Virus record (IMG/VR): IMGVR_UViG_3300031884_000100
Span: 1 to 29,602 of that record
DNA from: a virus
Reading direction: 5' to 3' (one strand)
Length of the DNA stretch: 29,602 nt
Of this stretch, positions 1 to 8,332 are shown one piece after another (positions within the stretch are counted from its first letter, which is position 1; every line of letters begins with the position of its first letter). The notes below the pieces were generated by a model that was not told where the DNA came from, searched no databases, and worked only from the letters and a program-made list of their open reading frames with translations. Made by a program: the position numbers and the translations under genes.

Positions 1-1
1 T

Positions 2-676
2 GGCACGACCATTACTAGCTTCGGCACGGGTAATGGCGGTATCGGCACCTATAACATCAGCGTTCCGCCGTCTGCTGCCATTACTGGCGGCACGATTACC
101 GGCACTGGAACTGGCCTTGTTAGTTCGGTTGCCTATGGCCTGGATAATTGCATCAATCTGTGGAACCCCGTTGCACTTCTGGGTCGCGCGGTCAGCATTA
201 CGTCCACGACCAGCCAGATTTCTGCCGCTACCTTCACCGTTCGCGGCTTTGACGTATATGGCTTCCCAGTTACCGAGGTTATTACGACTTCCGGCACATC
301 TGCCACGACCACAAACGGCAAAAAGGCGTTCCGCTATATCCTGTCTGTCACGCCGAATACGACTGATGGCACCGGAAGCTATTCGGTGGATACGACCGAC
401 ATTATTGGCTTCCCGCTTCGCTCCGATACTTTCCAGATCGGCACCGAGTATGACATTGCCATTGCTTCTAACAATGCTACCGTTGCGGCCACGACCGGCT
501 ACACCGCTGCCGTAAAGACCGTGGCTACTGCAACTACGGGCGACGTGCGCGGCACTTTTGCGCTTCAGACGCCTTCTAATGGCACACTTCGCTTCCTGAC
601 GACGCAGAGCCCGCCGCTCCCTGCGCTTGGCAGTATCGCTGGTCTATTCGGCGTCACCCAGTACGCAGATTTTTAA
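2..676 (+). CDS. Virion structural protein, 5'-truncated
   Basis: The reading frame is open from base 2 to the TAA at 674-676, so the start lies left of the window and about 224 C-terminal residues are visible. The sequence is rich in Thr, Ser, Gly, Ala and Val and has alternating beta-strand character, typical of capsid decoration or other virion surface proteins. No catalytic motif is visible. It lies directly upstream of small structural genes and the head-tail connector genes, the position usually held by capsid-associated genes after the major capsid gene. Structural role is inferred from composition and position; the exact role is unknown. ATG codons inside the frame (for example at 386) are internal, since the fold-like sequence continues well upstream of them. 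Confidence 0.75.
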   Translation, partial: GTTITSFGTGNGGIGTYNISVPPSAAITGGTITGTGTGLVSSVAYGLDNCINLWNPVALLGRAVSITSTTSQISAATFTVRGFDVYGFPVTEVITTSGTSATTTNGKKAFRYILSVTPNTTDGTGSYSVDTTDIIGFPLRSDTFQIGTEYDIAIASNNATVAATTGYTAAVKTVATATTGDVRGTFALQTPSNGTLRFLTTQSPPLPALGSIAGLFGVTQYADF

Positions 677-687
677 GGAGACATGAT

Positions 688-1026
688 ATGAAGGGCCACA
701 AGAGTAATCATCATCGCAAGCACCGCGAAACTGGCGGTGTCAACGAGGCGGAAGAAGACCTGAAGACGAAGCCGGAAGCTTACACTGACGCCAAGAAGAT
801 TGATTCTGAGGCGGAGGAAATGGAAGAGCGCAAGTCTGGTGGCCGCGCCAAGCGGAAGCATGGCGGCAAGATGGTCGGCATGGTAGAAGGCAAGCACGCC
901 AAGCATCACGCTGGTCACAAGCCCCGCAAGGCTGGTGGCCGCGCGACTTCCGATATGAACCCGTTTACTTCGGCCCGCAAGGGTACTCCTGCCAAGGGTC
1001 GCAAGCTTGAAATGGAAATGGATTAA
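688..1026 (+). CDS. Lys/His/Glu-rich small virion-associated protein with GG motifs
   Basis: A 112-residue, highly charged protein preceded by a good Shine-Dalgarno (AAGGAG, 675-680) eight bases before the ATG. The first half is acidic/basic mixed and probably helical; the second half is strongly basic with Lys, His and Gly. It contains GG motifs in a basic setting (SGGRAKRKHGGK and KAGGRA), and similar motifs recur in three other virion proteins of this window. The function is unknown. A DNA-binding internal protein or a scaffold-like protein would fit the charge, but nothing in the sequence proves either. It is followed directly by a terminator, so it may be the last gene of a highly expressed capsid transcript. 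Confidence 0.8.
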   Translation: MKGHKSNHHRKHRETGGVNEAEEDLKTKPEAYTDAKKIDSEAEEMEERKSGGRAKRKHGGKMVGMVEGKHAKHHAGHKPRKAGGRATSDMNPFTSARKGTPAKGRKLEMEMD

Positions 1027-1053
1027 TTGGGGGCCGTGCATTGACTGCATGAG

Positions 1054-1076
1054 CGGGGGCCTTGTGCCCCCGTTTT
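1054..1076 (+). terminator. Rho-independent terminator inside the late block
   Basis: A perfect 7-bp GC stem (CGGGGGC 1054-1060, GCCCCCG 1066-1072) with a five-base loop is followed by TTTT at 1073-1076. Two further pairs (A-T and a G-T wobble) can extend the base. It lies 27 bases after the stop of the preceding gene and 20 bases before the next start, with no room for an obvious promoter. It therefore probably attenuates rather than ends late transcription. Confidence 0.75.
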
Positions 1077-1096
1077 GCCTTGAGGGAACAGAGTAA

Positions 1097-1420
1097 ATGC
1101 AGAATATTGTTCTGACGCAGACCGGAACTGGCAGTTCGCGCGTTGCGATCCCTGATTTTTTCAAGGACACGTTCAATATCGGCTTGCAGGCTATCGTAAC
1201 CGGTACTGTGACTTACACGGTTTGGTATACTCTGGATGATACCCAGGCTGATGGCTATGTTCCTTCGACTGGAAATTGGTTTCCTGTTGCATCGCAGATG
1301 CTTGCAGCCACAGCAACAAATGCGGCGCAGTTGGTGACGCCATGCAAGGGTATATATTTGCAGGTTACGGCTGGGACTGGAACAGTTGCCCTTACAATTC
1401 AGCAGGCTGGTACGAGGTAG
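1097..1420 (+). CDS. Small virion structural protein, beta-rich
   Basis: A 107-residue protein with alternating hydrophobic and Thr/Gly residues, predicted mostly beta. The core reads like a single beta-sandwich domain, with TVTYTVWYTLDD in the middle and an AGTGTVALTIQQAG end. Such small proteins are common between capsid genes and connector genes and may be head decoration or fibre proteins. It starts just after the internal terminator and precedes the gp4-like gene by 21 bases. No family could be assigned with certainty, and the structural role is an inference from composition and place. Confidence 0.7.
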   Translation: MQNIVLTQTGTGSSRVAIPDFFKDTFNIGLQAIVTGTVTYTVWYTLDDTQADGYVPSTGNWFPVASQMLAATATNAAQLVTPCKGIYLQVTAGTGTVALTIQQAGTR

Positions 1421-1441
1421 TCGCGCCTCACGGAGTGAGAG

Positions 1442-2131
1442 ATGACGACTAGCGGAACATATAACTACAATCCGGGATTGGGAGAGGCGACAATATACGC
1501 CTTCAATCTGTGTGGCATCCGTGGCACGGCTATTCTCCAAGAACACATGGAATCGGCCCGCATGGCAGCAAATATGCTGCTGGGTCGCTGGAGTAGCCAG
1601 GGGGTAAATCTTTGGGCCGTCGATCTTCAGACAATTAATTTGGTTCAGGGCACTTCAACATATTCTGTCCCAGCTAATACGATTGTGATGCTGGATGCCT
1701 ATGTTACGACAACAAACGGCGGCGTCCCGATCAATCGACTTATTTTGCCTATCAGCCGCACAGAGTATGCCAGCTACCCAAATCCGCAGCAGCAAGGCTT
1801 CCCGACTACCTATTGGATGGATCGCCTTCTAGCGCCTTCTGTGACACTCTGGCCGGTACCTGACGGCAATGAGGTATCATTTAGTTACTACAGAGTCCGG
1901 CAGGTACAGGATTCCGCCTTTACGTCCGGTCAACAGGTGGAGATTCCATATTATTTTCTGGAGGCATTCGCGTATGGTCTAGCCCAGCGTTTAGCTATGA
2001 TCTGGGCGTCGGACAAGGTTGCCATGCTGAAGCCGTTAGCGGATGAGGCATATGCTATTGCGGCGGCTCAGAACATCGAGACCGCCGCAACTTACATTAG
2101 CCCCATGATTTCGTCATACTTCCGACCATGA
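1442..2131 (+). CDS. P22 gp4-like head-tail connector / tail accessory factor
   Basis: A 229-residue protein with the pattern of the P22 tail accessory factor (gp4) family. An N-terminal helical part (residues about 10-50) ends in MLLGRWSSQGVNLW, the family's typical helix followed by a short turn. A beta segment (QTINLVQGTSTYSVPANT) follows, then a P-x-TYWMD...LWPVPDG stretch and a C-terminal helical bundle (PYYFLEAFAYGLAQRLA). In P22, gp4 binds under the portal after packaging, retains the DNA and carries the tail. The RBS is GGAGTGAG just before the ATG. Its stop overlaps the start of a homing endonuclease gene by four bases (ATGA). The family assignment is by eye; the role follows from known relatives. 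Confidence 0.65.
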   Translation: MTTSGTYNYNPGLGEATIYAFNLCGIRGTAILQEHMESARMAANMLLGRWSSQGVNLWAVDLQTINLVQGTSTYSVPANTIVMLDAYVTTTNGGVPINRLILPISRTEYASYPNPQQQGFPTTYWMDRLLAPSVTLWPVPDGNEVSFSYYRVRQVQDSAFTSGQQVEIPYYFLEAFAYGLAQRLAMIWASDKVAMLKPLADEAYAIAAAQNIETAATYISPMISSYFRP

Positions 2132-2769
2132 ATAGTGAAAACGTTTTCTATATCTACGAACACTGGCGTCCTGATAAGGGCGTTTGTTTCTATGTTGGAA
2201 AGGGAAAAGACAAACGCGCTTGGGACATGAAAAACATGCGCAATTGCCATCATAAGGCTGTCGTATCAAAACTTACAGCCATGGGATTTAGTGTAGATGT
2301 CCGCATAATCGTATCTGGCCTATCCTCAACGGCGGCACTTGCAGTCGAAATAGATCGCATTGCGACGTACAGCAGGGAAACCCTTACAAATATGACGCGC
2401 GGCGGCGATGGGCTAGTCGATCCAAGCCCTGCCGTTAGAAAGCGCATGTCTGAATCTCAGAAGACAAGATTTGCACGGCCTGAAGAAAGAGAGAAAATGA
2501 GCGCCAGGGTTACGGGACGAGTAACATCTGATGAGACTAAAAAGAAACTATCAATAACCAGCAGCGGTCGTAAGTATTCCAAAGAAACTATCAAAAAGAT
2601 GAAGGTGGCCGCAAAAATACGTGGTATTTCGGCAGCGACTAGAGAAGCGCAGGTTAAGGCAATTACAGGTAAAAAGCGCGCGCCGTTCAAGGAATCTACC
2701 ATTATAAAAATGCGCGCCGCTGCTAAAGTCAGAGAAGAAAAAAAGCGCCTAGCTCGCGAGGTCTCCTGA
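2128..2769 (+). CDS. GIY-YIG homing endonuclease with NUMOD3 repeats
   Basis: A 213-residue free-standing homing endonuclease. The GIY-YIG nuclease core is visible as Y8-I9-Y10 and Y22-V23-G24-K25-G26, with a downstream E-x-D-R-I and a TNMTRGGDG segment typical of the family. Residues about 105-200 hold several NUMOD3-type DNA-binding repeats (SDETKKKLS, SKETIKKMK). Such enzymes cut intron-less or endonuclease-less alleles and spread by recombination. The start overlaps the stop of the gp4-like gene (ATGA), and the gene ends one base before the next virion gene, whose RBS lies in its last codons. It appears to be a clean insertion between virion genes. It is a distant paralogue of the gene at 8837-9613. 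Confidence 0.88.
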   Translation: MNSENVFYIYEHWRPDKGVCFYVGKGKDKRAWDMKNMRNCHHKAVVSKLTAMGFSVDVRIIVSGLSSTAALAVEIDRIATYSRETLTNMTRGGDGLVDPSPAVRKRMSESQKTRFARPEEREKMSARVTGRVTSDETKKKLSITSSGRKYSKETIKKMKVAAKIRGISAATREAQVKAITGKKRAPFKESTIIKMRAAAKVREEKKRLAREVS

Positions 2770-2770
2770 T

Positions 2771-3505
2771 ATGGCCTACGCGTCACAAACTGGAAGAGCT
2801 AGAACAAATCCCAGTGACCCAAATGCCCACGCTATCTGTGACCGCTGTGGATTTCGGTACAATTGGATTGATTTAAATTGGCAGAATGAGTGGCGCGGTG
2901 CGTCTCTCATGAACATCCGCATTTTGGTTTGTCGTCGGTGTTTAGACACGCCTCAAGAACAATTACGCGCCATTGTTGTACCTGCTGACCCGCTGCCTAT
3001 CATCAATGCGCGAGTTCAAGACTTTGCAATAGCTGAGACTAATTACCAGACCATCACTCAGCTACCTGTTTACGATCCGACAACCGGCATTCCAATTCCG
3101 GGAACGACCACGCTTGTCACCCAAGACGGGCGCAATCTCGCCACACAGGAAACGGGACCGCCCACTGGGCTAACGCAGTCTGCTATTATGCCGTTGCAAG
3201 GCAACGTTCATTATGGCGTTTGTCTAAATCTGCTTTCGGTTACTGCGAACGGCACGACAATCATCACCGTGACTTGTTCGTCGCCGCACGGACTTTCTAC
3301 GAACGGACAGATTGCAGCGGAGGGCCTGTCTAACAACAAAGCGGATGGCTTCTATAGTGTGACGGTGCTTGGGGCCATGTCGTTTACCTACATGACAAAT
3401 ACCGTTATACCGAGTGGATCACTTTTGACAGCTACCGCATTGATTACAACTGCTTCTGTCGGGTTGCCGTTGCAATTCGATCAGATACCGCAGACGGGGA
3501 TTTAG
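2771..3505 (+). CDS. Virion protein with N-terminal zinc ribbon
   Basis: A 244-residue protein. The N-terminal 60 residues hold a four-cysteine zinc-ribbon pattern (C23-x2-C26 and C54-x2-C57) with the conserved-looking segment LVCRRCLDTPQEQLR. The remainder is beta-rich, with a TVTCSSPHGLSTNGQI stretch like the repeat modules of phage tail proteins. Similar proteins with an N-terminal CDRCGF ribbon sit near head-tail connector genes in many phages, and their exact role is not established. It lies between two homing endonuclease genes. Structural role is inferred from neighbours; the zinc site is read directly from the sequence. Confidence 0.75.
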   Translation: MAYASQTGRARTNPSDPNAHAICDRCGFRYNWIDLNWQNEWRGASLMNIRILVCRRCLDTPQEQLRAIVVPADPLPIINARVQDFAIAETNYQTITQLPVYDPTTGIPIPGTTTLVTQDGRNLATQETGPPTGLTQSAIMPLQGNVHYGVCLNLLSVTANGTTIITVTCSSPHGLSTNGQIAAEGLSNNKADGFYSVTVLGAMSFTYMTNTVIPSGSLLTATALITTASVGLPLQFDQIPQTGI

Positions 3506-3511
3506 ACTTAG

Positions 3512-4180
3512 ATGCAAGCATGTTCTAAATGCCATGTTGAAAAGCCGCTGGAGGATTTTTACCAGCGTAAAAATGGTGCGTACAGAAAGGATTGCAAATC
3601 CTGCTTTACTCAAAAGACTAAAGAGTGGAAAGAAAAAAACGCGGACAAAATGCGTGAATACTGGCGTCTTTATTGCTTAGAGGCATACCGTAAGAATCCT
3701 GAAAAGGGCAAAGAAAAGGCTCGTCGTTATCGCGCGGCAAACCCAGATCGAGTTAAAATTACGTGGGCTGACAACAATAAAAAAAGATGGGCAAACATTA
3801 CGCCGGAAAAAAAAGAACAAGAAAAGAAAAGGCTACGTATATTTTACGAGAAAAATAGAGAGAAACAGTTAGCCAGAACTAGCGCAGCAAAAAAGCGCAA
3901 TAGGGGTCATTATACTGCTTACCAAAACGCCAGACGGGCACTCCAATTGTCTGCTTCTCCGCCATGGCTTTCTGCAATTCAGCTAAACCAAATCGCTGAA
4001 ATGTATGATGTTGCCGTAGCGTGCAACATGCAGACTGGAATTAAACATCACGTAGATCACATTGTTCCTTTGCGCGGAAAGGCAGTGCGTGGACTTCATG
4101 TTCCATGGAATTTACAAGTAATTCCTGCGATTCAAAATCACCGAAAACACAATAAGCTTGTCGAAGAGTATTTACGTTGA
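3512..4180 (+). CDS. HNH homing endonuclease with N-terminal zinc finger
   Basis: A 222-residue free-standing endonuclease. The N-terminus has a C4-x2-C7 ... C28-x2-C31 zinc finger. A long Lys/Glu/Arg-rich helical DNA-binding spacer follows (about residues 35-135). The C-terminal HNH nuclease starts at about H179 (HHVDHIVPL) and continues through HVPWNLQVIP to a final N/H-rich segment, giving the metal-binding His/Asp/Asn set of the family. The start is six bases after the previous virion gene's stop. The last four bases overlap the TTG start of the next gene, whose Shine-Dalgarno (GAAGAG) lies inside this gene. It is a paralogue of the gene at 15570-16247. Confidence 0.87.
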   Translation: MQACSKCHVEKPLEDFYQRKNGAYRKDCKSCFTQKTKEWKEKNADKMREYWRLYCLEAYRKNPEKGKEKARRYRAANPDRVKITWADNNKKRWANITPEKKEQEKKRLRIFYEKNREKQLARTSAAKKRNRGHYTAYQNARRALQLSASPPWLSAIQLNQIAEMYDVAVACNMQTGIKHHVDHIVPLRGKAVRGLHVPWNLQVIPAIQNHRKHNKLVEEYLR

Positions 4181-4617
4181 GCACAGTAACCATTCCCCAG
4201 CTTCCCATGGCAATCTCCTTGGCTGGAGCCGAGCAGATGGAAGCTGTTCAGGCTGGCGTTTCGGTTCGCTTCACCACGGCGCTTTTGGCACAGTACGTCG
4301 CTACCTTTGTCATTGTCCCGGCCATAACGACCTTCCCGCAAGTCACCAAGACGGCAAACTACGCATTAAATCCGCTCACTGACTATTATGTTCTATGCAC
4401 CACAAATGCGTTCACCCTAACGCTTCCGTCTGCCATTGGTCTTGGTGGAAAGACGTTTGTGTTACTCAACGGAAACACAGGCGCATCTGGACATTACATA
4501 AGTCTAGCAACTGTACTTGGACAAACGGTTAGCCTTTTTTCTTCGCCATATCCAATTGCGCCAGGGGCCGTTTCGATCACAGTATGGAGCGATAATGCAA
4601 ACTGGTGGGTAAGCTAA
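4177..4617 (+). CDS. Virion structural protein, TTG start
   Basis: A 146-residue protein whose frame starts at TTG 4177, overlapping the HNH gene's TGA. The N-terminus STVTIPQLPMAISLAGAEQMEAVQ is a segment that recurs in tail-module proteins of related phages. A beta-rich body follows, with TNAFTLTLPSAIGLGGKTF, a small beta-sandwich pattern found in phage fibre and surface proteins, and the protein ends in WSDNANWWVS. The TTG start is preferred because the first ATG in frame (4207) would remove the conserved N-terminus, and GAAGAG lies eight bases upstream. The next gene begins immediately after its stop. The role is inferred as virion or tail surface. Confidence 0.72.
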   Translation: MSTVTIPQLPMAISLAGAEQMEAVQAGVSVRFTTALLAQYVATFVIVPAITTFPQVTKTANYALNPLTDYYVLCTTNAFTLTLPSAIGLGGKTFVLLNGNTGASGHYISLATVLGQTVSLFSSPYPIAPGAVSITVWSDNANWWVS

Positions 4618-5394
4618 GTGTCCCAGCCAGTTGCCACCAATCCACTGACCTATAACGGCTTCGTTACACAGCTTGGCGTGATGACCGTTGAAAATACTAC
4701 GACTGTCAGCGGTGTCGTGCAGGGTGTCGATGCACCTTTTAACGCACTAATTCCACAGGCATTGAATTACGCAGAGCTAAGAATTAGCCGCGATGTGGAC
4801 TTGCTACCGTCCCTGACAAATAACAATTATTCGCTGGCCGCTGGAAACAACGTCCTACAGATTTCAACCAATGATTTTGTGACGATCCAGACCATTCAGG
4901 TTGGAACGGGAAACCCGCCCCTTCTGCCAGTTTCTAAGGAATATTTGCAGACCGTATGGGGTAGCAATGCCGTTATAGGAACGCCAAAAGCGTTCGCCAT
5001 GATTGGCGGTGATCTAACTACGGCTGGAAATACCTATAATAACATCATGGTTGGACCGTATCCCGACACAACTTATGCTGTGTCTATATATGGCACGATC
5101 AGGATGCCGTCCCTGTATCTCAACGCAACGCAGGCGCTTGCAAACACCGCAACAACCTTTATCAGCCAATGGCTTCCCGATCTTCTTATGCAGGCGGCTA
5201 TGATTTATGTGTCTCAGTTCCAGCGGAATTTCAGCCCCACAAGTAATGATCCGCAGATGCCGGGCTCGTATGAGAGCCAGTATCAAACATTGCTCAAGGG
5301 CGCGATTGTTGAAGAGGCCAGGAAACGATTTACGGCATCCGCCTGGTCTTCCATGTCACCAGCTACCGTTGCTACCCCGACGCGAGGTGCTTAA
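4618..5394 (+). CDS. Phage adaptor protein (SU10-type), head-tail connector
   Basis: A 258-residue protein starting at GTG 4618 directly after the previous stop. The pattern matches the phage adaptor protein family. There is an N-terminal helical region, a beta segment with SLAAGNNVLQIS, a middle motif GPYPDTTYAVSIYGTIR, and a C-terminal helical part with a WLPDLLMQAAMIYVSQF stretch followed by YESQYQTLLKGAIVEEARKR. In phages with a dodecameric portal such adaptors form the ring below the portal that receives the tail. Together with the gp4-like gene at 1442 this means two connector-type proteins. The family call is by recognition of motif order, without alignment. Confidence 0.62.
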   Translation: MSQPVATNPLTYNGFVTQLGVMTVENTTTVSGVVQGVDAPFNALIPQALNYAELRISRDVDLLPSLTNNNYSLAAGNNVLQISTNDFVTIQTIQVGTGNPPLLPVSKEYLQTVWGSNAVIGTPKAFAMIGGDLTTAGNTYNNIMVGPYPDTTYAVSIYGTIRMPSLYLNATQALANTATTFISQWLPDLLMQAAMIYVSQFQRNFSPTSNDPQMPGSYESQYQTLLKGAIVEEARKRFTASAWSSMSPATVATPTRGA

Positions 5395-7509
5395 ATGCCT
5401 CACGCCTCAGTTCGTGTAACGCCGGGAATCAATACTACCGAAACACCTGCTTTGAACGAGGCGGGGATTTCATCGAGCAATCTAATCCGCTTTATGCCTG
5501 ACACGGTATTGGGCGGGATAACCCAAAAGTTGGGCGGGTGGACAAAATTCTATCCCAACACAATAGCTGCGATTGTACGCGCGCTATGGGCTTTCGAGGA
5601 CACCAACAGTCAGGCGCACCTTGCACTGGGTACGCAGAATATTGGCAGTTCTGGGCAGGCACAACTTGCCGTCATAACAAACAATAGCTTGTCGGACATC
5701 ACGCCACGTGACACGGCAGATAATATTGCACTTGCAGTTGCAACTACGTCTGGAAGCGCCAGCGTCGTTATCACAGACACAACCACGGGAAATATCACCA
5801 ATTACGATAGCGTCTATATCCCGGCGCACATCAGTATTGGCGGTATTGTTCTGTTTGGCCTTTATGCCTGCGACCCTGATGGCTATATCAGTGCAACTAG
5901 CTATACCGTGTTTTCACGGGACATTCTGGGAAACTTACTGCCTGCAACATCAAGCTCTTCATCGCCCGTTGTAGCAAAATTTACGACGACAAATACAACG
6001 TCCACCGTCTCTGTTCTACTGCCAAATCATGGGTATGTTGTTGGAAGCACGTACCCTGTTTTGATACCGACTACGGTAGGTGGAATTGCATTCTACGGAA
6101 ATTACATCGTTCAGTCGGTAACTGACGCAAGCAATTTTGTTATTATTGGCACATCGACTGCCACGTCATCCACCACTGGCTATATCAATGGCGGAAATGC
6201 GCAGTACATTTACAACTTCGGCGTAGGGGCTATTCCATCAGGTACTGGTTACGGTATCGGCGGATATGGCTCTGGCGGCTATGGCAGTGGCACTGCCATT
6301 GTCCCGTCCACAGGAACGCCCATAGGGGCAAACAATTGGACGCTGGATAACTGGGGGCAGGTTCTTATCGCTTGCGCTATAGAGCCCGCAGAAACGCTCT
6401 CATCCACGATTGCGCCTTACCAACCGATATACTTTTGGGACTCAACCGCCGGGGCACCGACAGCAGAGGTAATTCCGCAGGCCCCGCCATTCAATGACGG
6501 CATATTTATCGCTATGCCGCAGCGTCAGATTGTAGCCTGGGGATCGACATTCACGGGCATCCCCGATCCGCTCTTACTGCGCTGGTGCGACGTAAACAAC
6601 TACGGGTCATGGATTGCGCTTCCCACAAACCAAGCCGGTTCCTTTCGCCTTCCGAAAGGATCGAAGATCGTTGGGGGTCTTCAGGTTCCGCAACAGGCGC
6701 TTATATGGACCGATATTGGCGTGTGGTCGATGCAGTACATCAATCTGCCTCTAGTGTATTCCTTCAATGAAATTGGCTCTGGCTGCGGCCTTATCGCCCG
6801 CAAGGCGGCTGCATCCTATGGCGGCATCGTCTATTGGATGGGGCCTTCGCAGTTTTATTCTCTTACCTCAACAGGCGTCACGCCCGTTCAGTGTCCTGTT
6901 TGGGATGTAATTTTCCAAAACCTAGACCAAACAAATTTGGATAAAATTAGGGTCGCGGTAAATTCACGGTTTGGGGAGGTCGCATGGTACTATCCAACGA
7001 TTAGTAGTGGGGGCGAGGTCAACGCCTATGTGAAGTACAATACACTTCTGGGCCAGTGGGACTTCGGCAGCCTTGGGCGTTCAGCATGGGTGGACCAGTC
7101 AGTGCTAGGACCGCCGATAGGCGCTGACCCAAGTACGCTATATCTCTATCAGCATGAAACATCGCCAGATGCGGATGGTCAGCCACTTCTAGCCAGCTTT
7201 CAAACTGGATATTTCGCCATGGCAGAGGGCGACCTAAAGACGTTTGTGGATCAAGTGTGGCCTGACATGAAATGGGGTTATTACGGTGGTTCGCAGAACG
7301 CGACCGTGAACATCACATTCTATGTGGCTGATTATGCGGGACAGACACCAACAGTTTATGGGCCTTATTCCGTAACCCAAAGCAGCACATTCTTTACGCC
7401 GCGCTTTCGTGGCCGCCTAGTATCAATTGGAGTGGCGAGTAACGATACTGGCTCATGGTGGCGGCTTGGAAACATTCGCTATCGGTATAGCCCTGACGGG
7501 AAATTCTAA
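5395..7509 (+). CDS. Tail hub protein, P22 gp10-like
   Basis: A 704-residue beta-rich protein beginning at an ATG flush with the previous stop. The N-terminus carries a TPGINTTETPALNEAGISSSNLIRF segment followed by a GGWTKF region. A mid-protein Gly/Tyr/Ser-rich stretch (about residues 280-300, GYGIGGYGSGGYGSG) links to repeated blade-like segments such as PQRQIVAWG, LRWCDVNNYGSW and QQALIWTDIGVWSM. This arrangement is like the beta-propeller tail hub (P22 gp10, packaged-DNA stabilisation) family. Its position after the connectors, and a length somewhat above gp10 (about 470 residues), suggest a tail hub with extra domains. The structural role is very likely; the gp10 label is moderately supported. 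Confidence 0.65.
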   Translation: MPHASVRVTPGINTTETPALNEAGISSSNLIRFMPDTVLGGITQKLGGWTKFYPNTIAAIVRALWAFEDTNSQAHLALGTQNIGSSGQAQLAVITNNSLSDITPRDTADNIALAVATTSGSASVVITDTTTGNITNYDSVYIPAHISIGGIVLFGLYACDPDGYISATSYTVFSRDILGNLLPATSSSSSPVVAKFTTTNTTSTVSVLLPNHGYVVGSTYPVLIPTTVGGIAFYGNYIVQSVTDASNFVIIGTSTATSSTTGYINGGNAQYIYNFGVGAIPSGTGYGIGGYGSGGYGSGTAIVPSTGTPIGANNWTLDNWGQVLIACAIEPAETLSSTIAPYQPIYFWDSTAGAPTAEVIPQAPPFNDGIFIAMPQRQIVAWGSTFTGIPDPLLLRWCDVNNYGSWIALPTNQAGSFRLPKGSKIVGGLQVPQQALIWTDIGVWSMQYINLPLVYSFNEIGSGCGLIARKAAASYGGIVYWMGPSQFYSLTSTGVTPVQCPVWDVIFQNLDQTNLDKIRVAVNSRFGEVAWYYPTISSGGEVNAYVKYNTLLGQWDFGSLGRSAWVDQSVLGPPIGADPSTLYLYQHETSPDADGQPLLASFQTGYFAMAEGDLKTFVDQVWPDMKWGYYGGSQNATVNITFYVADYAGQTPTVYGPYSVTQSSTFFTPRFRGRLVSIGVASNDTGSWWRLGNIRYRYSPDGKF

Positions 7510-7853
7510 TGAGCGCATCACTATCAGACATTTTAACAACTGCAAAAAATGTCGTAACGGCGATCAATGGGATGGCGCAGACATACCTTGCTGTTCAGGG
7601 CGCGCAGAGTCAGGCTTTAATATCTGTTGCTACACTGGTAAAAAATACCAGCGGCAGGATTTGCACAATCAGCGTTACGACGGCTGGGAGCGCGACCGGG
7701 ACGATTGTGGATTCCAACAATGCATCAAACACAGCGCGGGTGATTTACGTAATTCCAGAAGCCGTTGGCGAGTATGTCGTGAATCTACCGACTAACTACG
7801 GTATTTTGGTTATCCCAGGCACAAGCCAAGTGCTTACAGTGAGCTATTCATGA
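7509..7853 (+). CDS. Small virion structural protein
   Basis: A 114-residue protein overlapping the tail hub stop by one base (TAATG) and the next gene by four (ATGA), indicating translational coupling. A short N-terminal helix (DILTTAKNVVTAINGMAQTY) is followed by a beta-sandwich-like body rich in Thr, Val and Ile and ending with SQVLTVSYS. It is probably a tail or head surface component. No family is recognised beyond this. Confidence 0.7.
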   Translation: MSASLSDILTTAKNVVTAINGMAQTYLAVQGAQSQALISVATLVKNTSGRICTISVTTAGSATGTIVDSNNASNTARVIYVIPEAVGEYVVNLPTNYGILVIPGTSQVLTVSYS

Positions 7854-8332
7854 TTACGAAATATCATGTGCCAAAGCCGCACGGAATGAAGAAAATGCAT
7901 CTTCACGTTGGTCCAATTCATAGCGCAGTAGCGGGGCGAACAGATCACCTTCCGATGCACGTTCCGAGCGGATCGTATGTAATTCCAGCCGATATAATTT
8001 CCTCAATGGGAGAGGGGAACACGATAAACGGCTTTAAGCATATGCGAAGAATGTTCGGCGGAAGCCCGTATGGCGGCAGTAGCGGCCCCTACGGACAGGG
8101 CGCAGGCCCGTATGGCGAGGCGGTACAGAATGGGAAGGCGGCGGGCGGGGAAGTGTCCTCCGTGCCTATCGTGGCGGCGGGCGGGGAATACGTTTTATCG
8201 CCCGAAGAAGTCATGCACGCTGGGGACGGAGACCTTGATATGGGCCATAAAGTCTTAGACGAATTTGTTAAACGGACGCGCGCGCAGGCGATTAAAACGC
8301 TGAAGGCGCTACCACCTCCAAAGAGAGACTAA
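7850..8332 (+). CDS. Conserved phage protein with duplicated G-x-YV(I/L)xP motif
   Basis: A 160-residue protein typical of podovirus-like tail clusters. It contains two related motifs: PSGSYVIPADIISSMG (residues about 40-55) and AGGEYVLSPEEVMHAG (about 108-123). Between them lies a Gly/Tyr-rich linker with three PYG triplets at six- to seven-residue spacing. The C-terminus is a basic helix ending in PPPKRD. The GGEYV-x-PEEV motif is widespread in phage tail-tip and internal proteins, where its function is not settled. It overlaps its upstream neighbour (ATGA) and abuts the acetyltransferase gene, so it is co-translated with both. Confidence 0.75.
   Translation: MITKYHVPKPHGMKKMHLHVGPIHSAVAGRTDHLPMHVPSGSYVIPADIISSMGEGNTINGFKHMRRMFGGSPYGGSSGPYGQGAGPYGEAVQNGKAAGGEVSSVPIVAAGGEYVLSPEEVMHAGDGDLDMGHKVLDEFVKRTRAQAIKTLKALPPPKRD

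Noticed and set aside
33-515. 160-residue rightward frame overlapping the partial structural gene
   Set aside because: Its product is Arg/Pro/Leu/Ala-biased without domain features, and the overlapping frame 2-676 is a coherent beta-rich protein continuing from the left edge.
965-1546. 193-residue leftward frame across 688-1546
   Set aside because: It runs antisense across three rightward genes and a terminator, and its product is irregular in composition with no recognisable motif.
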